DNA from: Symsagittifera roscoffensis
Taxonomy: Eukaryota; Xenacoelomorpha; Acoela; Convolutidae
Direction of reading: 5' to 3'
Length of the DNA: 64,000 nucleotides
Assembly (NCBI RefSeq): GCF_963678635.1
Contig: NC_087063.1
Location: 71,385,617-71,449,616, forward strand
The notes beneath the pieces are model-generated. The model saw only the letters and a list, made by a program, of their open reading frames with translations, was not told the DNA's origin and searched no databases. Positions 52,712-62,534 of this stretch are shown piece after piece (the first letter of the stretch is position 1; each line of letters begins with the position of its first letter). A program made the position numbers and the translations under genes.

Positions 52712-53687
52712 TTACATAATCGAGCAACAATTACAGCAGCTTGATCGGTTCTCTTCGTCTACACTGGACGTGATCAACAGTTCAATTTCGGAGTCCGTTG
52801 CACCTGTGGAGGCTGTTCTCGCAGCTCCCTCTTTCTCGACTTCACTAGCAGTCGTCGTTCTATCTTCATTCACAACAGTACCCGTTTCCACTGTCTCATT
52901 TTTTATTAAAACTACTTGATCACTGACGTCAATTTCTTCAACCCCTTGACTCTCTCCATTCTTCTGTGTAGTATTTGAGTAATTATAAGCAGGACTTCCA
53001 TTGACAAGTATGTTGCTTGATGTGTTTTTTATATCTGCAGTACCGTTTTCAGCAGCAATCGGTAATTTTTGTGCATGCGCGCAATTTTGAGTTTCTGGTG
53101 ATACTGATGATTTAATTTGCTCATTGTTATTTGGCCCCTTTTGTAGGCTAGCTATATATTGACACACTTTTGGGAAATTTTGGTCGAAGTTGATGTCATT
53201 GTACATTTTGTAGTAGAGAATGCCTGCGATCATGAAGCTGAGCCAGCCTCCCATCGGCATGTAGTTGGACTGGGCTATTACAGGTACTAATGGCTTCTTA
53301 AGCTGGTAGCTATAATTCGCCTCTGATTTGCAAGCATGATTCACTCGGTAGTCTTCTGAAACCAACATGACCACTACGAAAGCGTCTTCCACTGCTTCTG
53401 CCATGCGCTCGCACAGGAATCCTTGCATCTGTTCAACATCAATCCAAACCCGAAATCCCGACTTTTCCAGGTACCTCTGCAGTTTGAAGGCGAGGTCCTG
53501 CTGTGCCCAGGAGTAACTTATCATTACATGTTGGCTGGAGATTAATGTTGTCCCTGGGTTTACAGGTGAGGATCCGGGTTGCTCCAAAATGTCGGAGGGA
53601 AGCTGATTGCCTTCTGAGCTCGGAGAGATTTCTTGCGGCAACTTCGAATCACTTCCTTGTAAAATAATTCTGTAGTTTCTTTTGAAA
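52712..53687 (-). CDS. ARM-TIR gene exon 3: TIR domain and CaaX tail
   Basis: TIR domain spans about 53540-53180. Key features: ISYSW at strand A, WIDVEQM at the BB-loop side, CKSEANYS with the putative catalytic Glu codon near 53321-53323, VPVI at strand D/E. After it comes a low-complexity Asn/Ser/Glu tail of about 150 residues. The last eight residues CCNCCSIM give a CaaX box (Cys codon 52724-52726) with neighbouring cysteines. The start at 53687 or 53655 is ambiguous. Confidence 0.85.
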
Positions 53688-56600
53688 CTTGGTAAATTCA
53701 AACAAACAAGAAAACTTGTCTATAAACTACTGCTCCGCTCTTGCTTAAGTAATAAACCACACAAGAACTATTTAAAAAGTTCGTTTTACTAAGTTTTTTT
53801 TCAGATTTGCATGTTGTTGAATAGCTAAAAAGATTTGTCTAAAAAGGTAAATGGCGACATTTTAAGTTTGATTTGTGATTGAGGTCACCTACCTTGACTT
53901 AAATTGTGTGTTTGTGATAACTGCCAAAGAATGTTCCTCGCTAAATTCGACTCTGATTCATTTCCTTCACGAACTGCATTTGTCAGTTCGTCTAACAACT
54001 TCATAAGTGCTGTTCTGTCGCATATCGTTTGCTTGTTGCTTTTTTCGAAGCTCAACTCCCATAAAATACCCAGTCCTTTCTTAACCATGTCACCTTTGTC
54101 TTGCTCTGATTTGAAAATGACCTCAATCAAATCAAGCAGATTAGTTTCGTGAACCAACTTAGCCGAATTTGATTCGCTTCTCGCAAAAAATTGAACAATT
54201 TCCATAGTTTTGTAACCATTATCGATGTACTTTGTGAAATCGTTGGTGTTGGTTGTTGTAGTTGTGGCATATAAAAGAATATTGTCGAAAAGATTCTTCA
54301 GAGCTGTTTCAGAAACTCCAAAAATTTCAGTTGAGTACTCATCACTCATATCCGACGATATTGCTAGATTTAACATGGCAGATATTTTGATCGAATTGTC
54401 TTCGGAAATAATGTTCATGCATTTCATCAGAATTTCAACTCCATTCATTTCTTGGAATTTCAGTTTGGACTGGGGGTCATTTTTCAAAATCTTCTCGAAA
54501 ACATTGAGGAATGTTTTAATAGCTGTTTCGGACATCATCGCATTAACTTCGTCACAGTCGTCCAGAAACCTGTCAAGGGCGCCCAAACTCTTTGCGAATA
54601 GAGGCGACTCGTACAAGTGGGGGAACACTTTGTTGATGTTGTCTCCGAATGCGAACAGTAAATTGATCAGTGCTAGGTATACACTCGTGTCCTCGATTGG
54701 GTCATACATTTCGAGGAAGGAGTCCAAAACATGAACAAGTCCCATAGTCTGCAGGAAGTCAACTGAGCGACAAATACAGCAATGTCCAGGTCAAAAATTC
54801 CGTTAAAAACATGCATCATCGAATGCAGCGTAAGCTGTTTTTATCAAGTTATCAAGCAAACTATAGTTTGTATTTAAATCGGGGTTATAAACCCCCCCCC
54901 CTGCAGTGACTTCAAGTTATGTGTTATCCATACGGATATTGTAGTAAAACATCCCTTTATAAACAATGTACAATTAGGTGCTAAAACTACCAGTTGGTAA
55001 TGTTTACATATTATAAACCTAACTGATTACATAATACATATAGAAGTCTGCGTATTAAATAAGTATCTATCTATACCTAACAACATATGTATTAGTTATT
55101 ATGAAACGCTGTATCTCAAATGCTTCGAGGTCAGCGTCGACCAGACTTAACTTCTTAAACTGAATTTAAGTTGCTCTCTATCTCTTCGTATTCCAATTCT
55201 TAGTTAGCGATTAAGCATAGACTTTGACCAACGAGATTATACAGTGTATACCTCACCTAACGGCTGAGGGTATAACATGGCGCAGCCAGCACTCACCAAG
55301 AATCCATTGGGGATTACGCCGTTTTGGCAGAAAGCGTCCGCGGAACCACCAGTAGAGTGGGACAAATGGAACCAGCAGCTGTTTCTTGGCATCATCGCCA
55401 AAGATGGTATGAATTTGAACAAACTCCTACGCAACCCCCCAGCTGTTCGGAAACCCCAAGAACCAGGCTATGAGCTCAATATAGATGGGGAAACAGACAA
55501 ACAAATACGCGATCGAAACCTACGTAACCAAGAAAAACGTGTAGCATGGGAGAACCAATGTCAACATCTGGATAACCTCGGTCCCACCGTCGACGGCATA
55601 CCATGGGAGGAAGCCGATATCAAATGCAGAAGTTACATATATTTGTGTTTGGGGACGGAGGGCCAAAGACGACTCACACAATATTATCCAAATCTTAAAA
55701 TTCAAGATACATCCACCAAAGAGTTTTGGACACTCCTAACACGACTGTTTGTTAAAGAACGCAACGTAACATTCGATCGGTACGAAGCTTTTACACGCAA
55801 ACAGGGGAAAACGGAATCCCTGGAAGAATTCCACTGCGGACTTACGGAACTTGTGGTAAAAGGAAACTTCAAATGCACGGCATGCAACGACGTAGGCCTG
55901 GAGTCCGAAATAGTCAGAGATCTATTTACGGCAAACATGTCAAACGACGAAGTTCAAAAGGACCTTCTCGCCGAAACAAAAACACCCGCACAAGCATTGG
56001 ACTACGCAATGAAACGCGAAAAAGTTCTCGAGAACCAAGTTTACATAAGAAAACAGGGAACTTCAAGTAGTCATACCGGATTGCCGAATATAAAATCCGA
56101 ACAGGTAAACTTCGTCCAAAAGCGGGGTGGATATAAATCTCAACAGCGAGGTGGACGTGGCAGAGGAGGACAAACGTCAAGGAACTATTCGGAAAAGGCC
56201 GGACAGAGAAAAGATTGTTTCAAATGCGGAAACGCATTTTCAGCAACTCATTTAGCCCAATGTCCGGCGCGTGACAAAATTTGCAACAAGTGCACCAAGA
56301 GGGGCCATTTCGCAAGACTGTGTAAATCTAGCGAGGTAAACGCAATTCAAGAGGAGAATCAACAACAACAAGACCTTCAAAGCACCGATATGACAGCCTA
56401 CGTCAATTATCTACAAGCGGGTGACGTTATCCCGGGGTGGGAACTAATCCATCCGGACGATACATCCACAAACTGGATAAATTTTGAACCAAGACGGGCA
56501 GAACAACTACTTGACACAGATCTCAAAGGACACCTTATACGGGTGCGCTCGGGGAAAAACAACATCGTTTTTATTGCCGACACAGGATCACCAACATCGT

Positions 56601-59600
56601 TCGTAAACGAAAAAACAGCCAACCTACTGGCTACGACAATCACGTCAGCAGTAAGAACAACAATGAGGGATGACGATGAAGCTAACAAAATGGTATGCTA
56701 CAATGGCTACAAAATCCCATCCCTTGGAAGACTGACTGCCCCAATCGAATCGGGAGGTTGGACTATCCAAACAGCGTCTTTTATTGTGGTGGACGACAGA
56801 CGCGCGAACGTCTTGGGGCGCAACCTTCTCCCGCTAATTGGCATCCAGCTACATCAAGAACAAAACCCAGCTGGTAAGTCAGTACTACAAGTTAACAGTG
56901 TCGAAAACTCAGACGCACAAATTGCAACGTGGGTCCGAACCACGTACCCGGGACTGTGTACACGAATCGGACGTTCAAAAAACCATATGGTTCATACACA
57001 ATTTTTATCTGAATTCCAGGCCTTACAACAACGGGGGCGCCGCATTCCCATTCATACACAAGAAAAGGTGGAACATGAGATTAGATCATTAATTGACCAA
57101 GGCCACATCACTCGACTTGAAAAATGCAATGACAACCAATTCATAAGCCCTATTGTGATCACTGTTAAAAAAGATGGATCCATCAAATTAGCCATGGACT
57201 CTAAACAAATTAATAAATCGATCCATAAAAATAAGTACCAGATGCCAAATATCGACGTTCTGTTAGACAATATCGCACAATCGGCACAGGAAGGTACAAA
57301 TAAACCAGGTACGACTTATTTCTCGACAATCGATCTACGCTATGCGTACAGTCAACTGCCATTGGATGAAACAACTCGTACGCAGTGTAACTTCAGCATA
57401 ATTGGGGGAAAGGCCACGGGAACATATCAGTTCCAAACTGGCTTCTACGGGCTAACGGATATGCCCGCAGCATTTCAAAAAGCCATCGATCTAACCCTCA
57501 ACAATGAGAAAGACACTTTCGCATTTCTAGATGATATTTTAATAATATCACATGGCACAAAAGAGCAACATATTGAAAAATTGACCAATGTTTTGAACAA
57601 ATTAAATACGGAAAACATGGCTATTTCAATCGACAAGTGTAAATTCGGCTGTAGGGAAGTAGAATGGTTGGGATTTCTCATAAATGAACACGGCACCACA
57701 CCTATGCATAAGAAGACGGATGCGATAATAAATCTACCTTATCCAAAAACATTCAAGCAATTGAAAAGTTTCATGGGCTCGGTTCATCACCTAAACAAGT
57801 TCATTCCAAATTTAGCTCAATTATGCAACCCGCTAAGACCACTATTGTCTACAGCCAACAAATTTAATTTCCATTGGAATGAAGAAAATGGAAAAGCTTT
57901 CAAAAATATCTTAAATGCCGTAAAGAATATTACGGAAAACAGACACTTTGTAAGTGATAGGGACACTCGTATTGTTTGTGACGCCAGCCGTGAAGGAATA
58001 GGCGCGGCCCTTGAACAAAACACACCAGATGGTTGGGCCACCATAGCGTATTCATCAAGGTTTCTAAATTCATGCGAACAGAAATACTCGGTAAATGAAC
58101 TCGAATTTTTGGCCGCAGTATGGGCCATTGAACACTTCAAGTACTATCTGTACGGTAGACGCTTTACCTTAATAACAGACCATCAAGCACTAGTTGGTGC
58201 CTTAAAGAGTAATAGGGGCAATAAAACCTATCAGAGTAGGTTAACTAGATGGATTGATCGGCTCATTCCATTCGATTTCGATATACACCACCTGGCCGGT
58301 AGTAAAATGGGTCTTATTGACTACATCTCGCGACACCCGGTCGGAAAACCGCAACCCCCGGCGTACTGGGACGAAAACTTCGTAGTCGCACTTATAGATG
58401 ATTTCGTGAAATGCGTAGAATTCCAAGATAGCAGTAGTATGAACTCCGTTTGGAATAATGTCAAAACAAGTAATTATCTAGGCACCAAAAAGCTCGACCG
58501 GAACGAAAACTTCGCACGTTCAAATTCGGTTCAAACACAAACTGCGTTCACTCTTCCTAGTCAATTGCTAAAAACAAGTCGCTCTCAATTTAACTCCAGT
58601 TCAATTGATCATAATTTCAACAAGCAAAAAGAAATGAATCGACAACTGCAACAAGGCATGTCATTACCTCCTTTTCGTCGCATAACAAGAAAGTCTCACA
58701 ATTCAGCCCAAACCCAACTCACTTTTTCGCCCATCAATTACGCATCTTTTAACGCCCTTCTATCTAAACCACCTCCGCCAGAACTAACATTCAGTGACGT
58801 ATCACACCAGGTCATACCCTCGAAAGAAAGCTTTACCTTCAACAGAATTGAGAATGAAAAGACTGATGCAATTTGCCAGACGCTGGATGATTTCAAACAA
58901 TCACAGGACACAGAGTGCCAAGCCGGAAACAGTCAATCAACACAACAAGACACAGAATGCCAAACAATCGCCACCATCGAAGAAGAAGACACCCCAATGT
59001 TCCGGAAGAACTTACGGAAAGTAATGGACGTCAACTTTCTAGCAGCCGCTACCAAACGAGATAGAAATCTATCACCGCTCTTAACCATGGTTAAACAGGA
59101 GAAATGGGACTCGATCAAAAGCTGCTACGGTCCTTACTTCTATAATGTGAGACATCGCCTATCAGTCAGGGAAAATATCTTGCTCTACGACGACCGTGTC
59201 GTCATACCAAAACAGCTCAGACCCACACTAATGGATGCATTACACCTCACACATCCAGGACAAGGTGGAATGCTAGAAGCTGCAAGACATGTGTGGTACC
59301 CGTACCTCCACCGAGACATTGTGGCAACTGCCCAGAACTGCAAAAACTGCCGGGAAAAGGGTAAGAACTTTAAAGTTATCTCGGGTAAACAACACTACAC
59401 AACACTGGACGCGGTGGTAGAACCGAATGAAGAAATCCAATTGGATTTTGCAGGACCCTTACCGGATGAAAACGATAGGGAAGTTTACATATTGGTGGGT
59501 GTCGATCGCTTCTCACGTTTTCCGTACGCAAAAGTTGTTACCAATAACAAAGCGGATACAATCATCCGCTTTATGCAAAACCACATAGTCAACCAGGGCG

Positions 59601-62534
59601 TACCCCGTGCAATCAGATGCGACCAAGCACAAGGTTTCAGGGCCAAAAAGTTCCGCATTTATTGTAAAGCGCATAATATAAAACTAATTTTCGCACCGGT
59701 GGACGACCATCGAGCTATAGGTATGGTCGAAAGGCTCATACGAACATTAAAATCGCGATTAGCAATTATGAAGATCGATAAATCAAATCGTCCGTATAAA
59801 TTAGCATCAGACGTGGCTGAATTAATAAAAACACTCCGTATTACACCTAACACTTCTACAAAAGTTACACCATTTGAATCTCACTATGGTAGAAAAGCTA
59901 ATACACCCCTAAGTAATCTCAGCACATCGTCAAAATTGTCAAACCTTTCGTGGGAAAATACGAAACTGTCATGTTTAGACGAAAAAGTACTAACAAAACC
60001 AGCGTTGTCGGCGGAAACAATGTGGAACAGAGAGGTCAACAGCGAGGACGAATTGGACCTAAAATACAAGCAGAAGCCCACATCAGATCACCAATACGTG
60101 CCAGAACCGACTTTCAACCCGGCTCCACCAGAAAAAAGCAACGCGGAACAAAACACAACCGAGGCTCATCATGGCACATGCACAACATCTGGAAAACGAC
60201 GAGCAAACCACCAACCGGATGTACTCACACACACGGATGCAGTAACACTCGACAGTAGCGATGAGGAATTCGACCGGAGACTACTCCAGAAATTCCCAAT
60301 AGGTGCGCATCTACCTTTATCAAACAAACCTTATGAAGCCAGATCACTCCAGGAATCTTTTCTAAAAGAAAAATCTAATAACTTGGAAAATTTAAGAACA
60401 CGTAACCCCATAAGACTCTTAACAAGACAAGAAAAGGAAAATTTACGAAGAGCCCCGTTAGTATTCCTGAAGGATCGTTTTAAGGGTCCAGCACATACCA
60501 TAGATCCTAAAACAGGACTACGTCTAGAACAGGTCGCTAGGAAAACGGGAACAATAGCGAGAAAAACTAAAAATGCGGGAACATTCGGGGCACAATTCAA
60601 AATTATTGAAAATGGCGCAATATTGAATTACTCCCCACATACTGCGTGGATAAGGGAAGACGGGAAGCAACCTAGCTTAATTAGACACGACGGTCTTGCA
60701 TTCATACCGGATCCAAGAGTCTATGGTAAATGTAGACCAGCGGCACTGAAGGACTTTGTCGCTTATAAACACCTACCAAGAGCTAAACCGCGTATTTTAG
60801 GACCAAAGTCACCTAGCATGGGGGCACAAAGAAGACCAGAAGGAAAATCAACGACAAGTCCCAGAAAGCCACCTCCAAAATCCACTCAAGAAGTCCTACA
60901 ACAAACGCTAAACAGACGAGCTCTAGGCCCACAAAAATTATTATCAACATTTACATCAAAAAATCAGAAGAATGCCCGCAACAGGAGCAAACCAGACACG
61001 CAACGCCTCCCGGCAAAATCGGTACCACAGAGAACAATCAGCCCAAAGAAAAAAGCTAAAGCCGACCCCGCAACGATCGAATTCGACTGTGACACCTCGA
61101 TTTCACTTTCATCGGATACAGAGCTCGACCATAAAACCCCATCTCCAAGTAAACAACCCGCAGCCAAAAGAATTGATCGAAAATCCACACCGGAAACAAA
61201 CTCGCCGGAACTTCGAAGATCGACAAGAGCAAGAACAAGCACGCTAGCCGGAAAATTCGGCAACGCCATTCCAATTGGGCACATATCTACCAATACAGAA
61301 ATGTCAGGCATGGTAGCAACCATCGAACATACAAATACGGAGGATATTACATCAAAGGAACCTAACACCTCCAATCTAATTGACATATGCGACAAACAAA
61401 CCACGATAAACAAAGAGACCACAGTATGCCTATCACCATCAGTGGCAACGTCAGAGGAAATAGTTTGTACAGAAGTTCATATGAGTACCGATACGCCTGA
61501 AAACGCCCGCGAAACAACCACAACCGTTACACCACCAAGAACCACAAGCTCACGTTACATACTAGACAACCAAAAGATCACAGAGGACTCTTTCGGTAAA
61601 GACTTTGAGGACGCTATGAATTTCCTGCAATCGATCAGCCCAATTAGAGGAAATTCCATGACCTTTCAGAGAGAAAAAGAAGGAGATACACAAAAGTCCA
61701 CAAACCAGGCGGAGGATCTTGAAAATCCTTAAATTGAAAGCTCAATTTCTCGCAAGGAGGGAAATGTTATCCATACGGATATTGTAGTAAAACATCCCTT
61801 TATAAACAATGTACAATTAGGTGCTAAAACTACCAGTTGGTAATGTTTACATATTATAAACCTAACTGATTACATAATACATATAGAAGTCTGCGTATTA
61901 AATAAGTATCTATCTATACCTAACAACATATGTATTAGTTATTATGAAACGCTGTATCTCAAATGCTTCGAGGTCAGCGTCGACCAGACTTAACTTTTCT
62001 AAACTGAATTTAAGTTGCTCTCTATCTCTTCGTATTCCAATTCTTAGTTAGCGATTAAGCATAGACTTTGACCAACGAGATTATACAGTGTATACCTCAC
62101 CTAACGGCTGAGGGTATAACATTATGTATGGTGACCAAATGTGTCGAATTGGGAGATTGTCTTGAATGCCAAACTTTTCATTACAATAGAACAATACGTT
62201 TTTTAGTGTTTGCAAGTTTGGTAAAATTTTCTGTAAAAACTTTTTATTGGACAGTTGTTTGTAGAAAAATTCCGTATTTCAACAAAAAAAAACAATAATA
62301 TTTCGTGTTAGTTTGCAATTTAAGAAAGACATTACTGATTTGAGTCCACTTCTCCGAGTCTCCCCCCTTCGACTCTTGCTTTACTATCTGCGACAGTTGT
62401 CGGAGGGCGTCTATAAATTGGTCGTCCCCCTCCGACTTATCCGACAGCACGATCTCATTCAAGAGCTGCTTCAGGTTCTCGTCCACAAAATCCCATCTTT
62501 TGAATGCCAAAAAATTGAAAGATGAATCCGGCAT
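52712..62534 (-). CDS. ARM-repeat/TIR-domain protein with C-terminal CaaX box
   Basis: Three exons on the minus strand: 62534-62336, 54762-53893 (or 53889) and 53655 (or 53687)-52712. Two donor/acceptor pairs keep the frame, giving 670 or 682 residues. Exon 1 starts MPDSSFNFLAFKRWDFVDEN. Exon 2 is ARM-like helical repeats (IDFLQTMGLVHVLDSFLEMY; MVKKGLGILWELSFEKSNKQ). Exon 3 has the TIR domain: HVMISYSWAQQDLAFKLQRY, FRVWIDVEQM, VVMLVSEDY, then NHACKSEANYSYQ with Glu at the NADase position, and LVPVIAQ. A Ser/Thr-rich tail ends CCNCCSIM. The layout resembles SARM1 but lacks SAM domains. It may act as an NAD-cleaving or scaffolding TIR protein on a membrane; this is inferred. A 7.2-kb retrotransposon occupies intron 1. 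Confidence 0.85.
53893..54762 (-). CDS. ARM-TIR gene exon 2: ARM-like helical repeats
   Basis: About 290 residues of alpha-helical repeats with typical hydrophobic spacing: TSVYLALINLLFAFGDNI, MNGVEILMKCMNII, SNSAKLVHETNLLDLIEVIF, ARNILWQLSQTHNLSQ. Donor AAG|gtaggt at 53892 fits best, with an alternative four bases on. Repeat count is uncertain. Confidence 0.85.
54922..55277 (+). repeat. 5' LTR
   Basis: 356 bp with TGTTAT/ATAACA terminal inverted repeats. It would contain the promoter and transcript start; no single TATA box stands out. Its last base is also the A of the Gag start codon. Confidence 0.95.
55277..61732 (+). CDS. Gag-Pol polyprotein of the LTR element, single frame, 2151 aa
   Basis: Domains by residue: Gag capsid-like region 1-300; Arg/Gly-rich patch; two zinc knuckles near 313-350 (first with unusual CX2CX7HX3C spacing, second CX2CX4HX4C); protease DTGS with Asp 435; reverse transcriptase with Asp 686 (STIDLRYAYSQLPL) and FLDD 750-753; RNase H with Asp 902 (VCDASREGIGAAL) and ITDHQAL; integrase with HHCC zinc module near 1320 and D1390, D1449, E1485 (35 residues between the last pair). 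About 600 residues follow integrase: disordered, Thr/Ser/Lys/Pro-rich, with a more ordered block near 1700-1840. No frameshift or stop separates Gag from Pol. No envelope, signal peptide or membrane segment seen. TAA at 61730. An in-frame TGA lies 12 nt before the ATG. Confidence 0.96.
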   Translation: MAQPALTKNPLGITPFWQKASAEPPVEWDKWNQQLFLGIIAKDGMNLNKLLRNPPAVRKPQEPGYELNIDGETDKQIRDRNLRNQEKRVAWENQCQHLDNLGPTVDGIPWEEADIKCRSYIYLCLGTEGQRRLTQYYPNLKIQDTSTKEFWTLLTRLFVKERNVTFDRYEAFTRKQGKTESLEEFHCGLTELVVKGNFKCTACNDVGLESEIVRDLFTANMSNDEVQKDLLAETKTPAQALDYAMKREKVLENQVYIRKQGTSSSHTGLPNIKSEQVNFVQKRGGYKSQQRGGRGRGGQTSRNYSEKAGQRKDCFKCGNAFSATHLAQCPARDKICNKCTKRGHFARLCKSSEVNAIQEENQQQQDLQSTDMTAYVNYLQAGDVIPGWELIHPDDTSTNWINFEPRRAEQLLDTDLKGHLIRVRSGKNNIVFIADTGSPTSFVNEKTANLLATTITSAVRTTMRDDDEANKMVCYNGYKIPSLGRLTAPIESGGWTIQTASFIVVDDRRANVLGRNLLPLIGIQLHQEQNPAGKSVLQVNSVENSDAQIATWVRTTYPGLCTRIGRSKNHMVHTQFLSEFQALQQRGRRIPIHTQEKVEHEIRSLIDQGHITRLEKCNDNQFISPIVITVKKDGSIKLAMDSKQINKSIHKNKYQMPNIDVLLDNIAQSAQEGTNKPGTTYFSTIDLRYAYSQLPLDETTRTQCNFSIIGGKATGTYQFQTGFYGLTDMPAAFQKAIDLTLNNEKDTFAFLDDILIISHGTKEQHIEKLTNVLNKLNTENMAISIDKCKFGCREVEWLGFLINEHGTTPMHKKTDAIINLPYPKTFKQLKSFMGSVHHLNKFIPNLAQLCNPLRPLLSTANKFNFHWNEENGKAFKNILNAVKNITENRHFVSDRDTRIVCDASREGIGAALEQNTPDGWATIAYSSRFLNSCEQKYSVNELEFLAAVWAIEHFKYYLYGRRFTLITDHQALVGALKSNRGNKTYQSRLTRWIDRLIPFDFDIHHLAGSKMGLIDYISRHPVGKPQPPAYWDENFVVALIDDFVKCVEFQDSSSMNSVWNNVKTSNYLGTKKLDRNENFARSNSVQTQTAFTLPSQLLKTSRSQFNSSSIDHNFNKQKEMNRQLQQGMSLPPFRRITRKSHNSAQTQLTFSPINYASFNALLSKPPPPELTFSDVSHQVIPSKESFTFNRIENEKTDAICQTLDDFKQSQDTECQAGNSQSTQQDTECQTIATIEEEDTPMFRKNLRKVMDVNFLAAATKRDRNLSPLLTMVKQEKWDSIKSCYGPYFYNVRHRLSVRENILLYDDRVVIPKQLRPTLMDALHLTHPGQGGMLEAARHVWYPYLHRDIVATAQNCKNCREKGKNFKVISGKQHYTTLDAVVEPNEEIQLDFAGPLPDENDREVYILVGVDRFSRFPYAKVVTNNKADTIIRFMQNHIVNQGVPRAIRCDQAQGFRAKKFRIYCKAHNIKLIFAPVDDHRAIGMVERLIRTLKSRLAIMKIDKSNRPYKLASDVAELIKTLRITPNTSTKVTPFESHYGRKANTPLSNLSTSSKLSNLSWENTKLSCLDEKVLTKPALSAETMWNREVNSEDELDLKYKQKPTSDHQYVPEPTFNPAPPEKSNAEQNTTEAHHGTCTTSGKRRANHQPDVLTHTDAVTLDSSDEEFDRRLLQKFPIGAHLPLSNKPYEARSLQESFLKEKSNNLENLRTRNPIRLLTRQEKENLRRAPLVFLKDRFKGPAHTIDPKTGLRLEQVARKTGTIARKTKNAGTFGAQFKIIENGAILNYSPHTAWIREDGKQPSLIRHDGLAFIPDPRVYGKCRPAALKDFVAYKHLPRAKPRILGPKSPSMGAQRRPEGKSTTSPRKPPPKSTQEVLQQTLNRRALGPQKLLSTFTSKNQKNARNRSKPDTQRLPAKSVPQRTISPKKKAKADPATIEFDCDTSISLSSDTELDHKTPSPSKQPAAKRIDRKSTPETNSPELRRSTRARTSTLAGKFGNAIPIGHISTNTEMSGMVATIEHTNTEDITSKEPNTSNLIDICDKQTTINKETTVCLSPSVATSEEIVCTEVHMSTDTPENARETTTTVTPPRTTSSRYILDNQKITEDSFGKDFEDAMNFLQSISPIRGNSMTFQREKEGDTQKSTNQAEDLENP
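55278..55295 (+). promoter_or_regulatory. Probable tRNA primer-binding site overlapping gag
   Basis: TGGCGCAGCCAGCACTCA starts at the base after the 5' LTR. Beginning with TGG it can pair with a tRNA 3' CCA end. The primer tRNA is not identified. The site encodes Gag residues 1-6. Confidence 0.65.
61754..61764 (+). promoter_or_regulatory. Polypurine tract
   Basis: AAGGAGGGAAA immediately upstream of the 3' LTR, the usual plus-strand primer site. Confidence 0.9.
61765..62121 (+). repeat. 3' LTR
   Basis: 357 bp, matching the 5' LTR except for one short patch with a single-base length difference. Confidence 0.95.
62336..62534 (-). CDS. ARM-TIR gene exon 1
   Basis: It encodes the N-terminal 66 residues, MPDSSFNFLAFKRWDFVDEN through QIVKQESKGGDSEKWTQI, helical and charged. 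The donor ATCA|gtaatg is phase 1. Exon 2 begins at acceptor gtcgctcag|TT, and the junction codon becomes Ile, reading KWTQIIDFLQTMGLV. An alternative acceptor 14 nt further on does not keep phase with this donor. Confidence 0.75.

Larger units (their letters stand above)
54922..62121 (+). mobile_element. Intact Ty3/gypsy-type LTR retrotransposon, 7200 bp
   Basis: LTRs at 54922-55277 (356 bp) and 61765-62121 (357 bp), each with TGTTAT...ATAACA ends. The LTRs differ only in one short T/C-rich patch (about 55151-55158 vs 61993-62002). Target duplication TTATG at 54917-54921 and 62122-62126. Polypurine tract AAGGAGGGAAA at 61754-61764. One Gag-Pol frame with domain order protease, RT, RNase H, integrase, which is the Ty3/gypsy order. 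Antisense to the host gene. The near-identical LTRs and uninterrupted frame indicate a recent insertion. Confidence 0.97.
54763..62335. other. Intron 1 of the ARM-TIR gene with LTR element inserted
   Basis: About 7.57 kb, of which 7200 bp is the retrotransposon. Without it and one 5-bp duplication the intron would be about 368 bp, close to many introns here. A C run lies at about 54892-54901. Confidence 0.8.

Noticed and set aside
54225-54734. Plus-strand open frame of 169 codons
   Set aside because: It is the antisense shadow of ARM-TIR exon 2, which has matching splice sites and helical repeat pattern.
59860-61732. Envelope gene of the LTR element
   Set aside because: No signal peptide, transmembrane segment or cleavage site; the segment is fused in frame to Pol and is hydrophilic.
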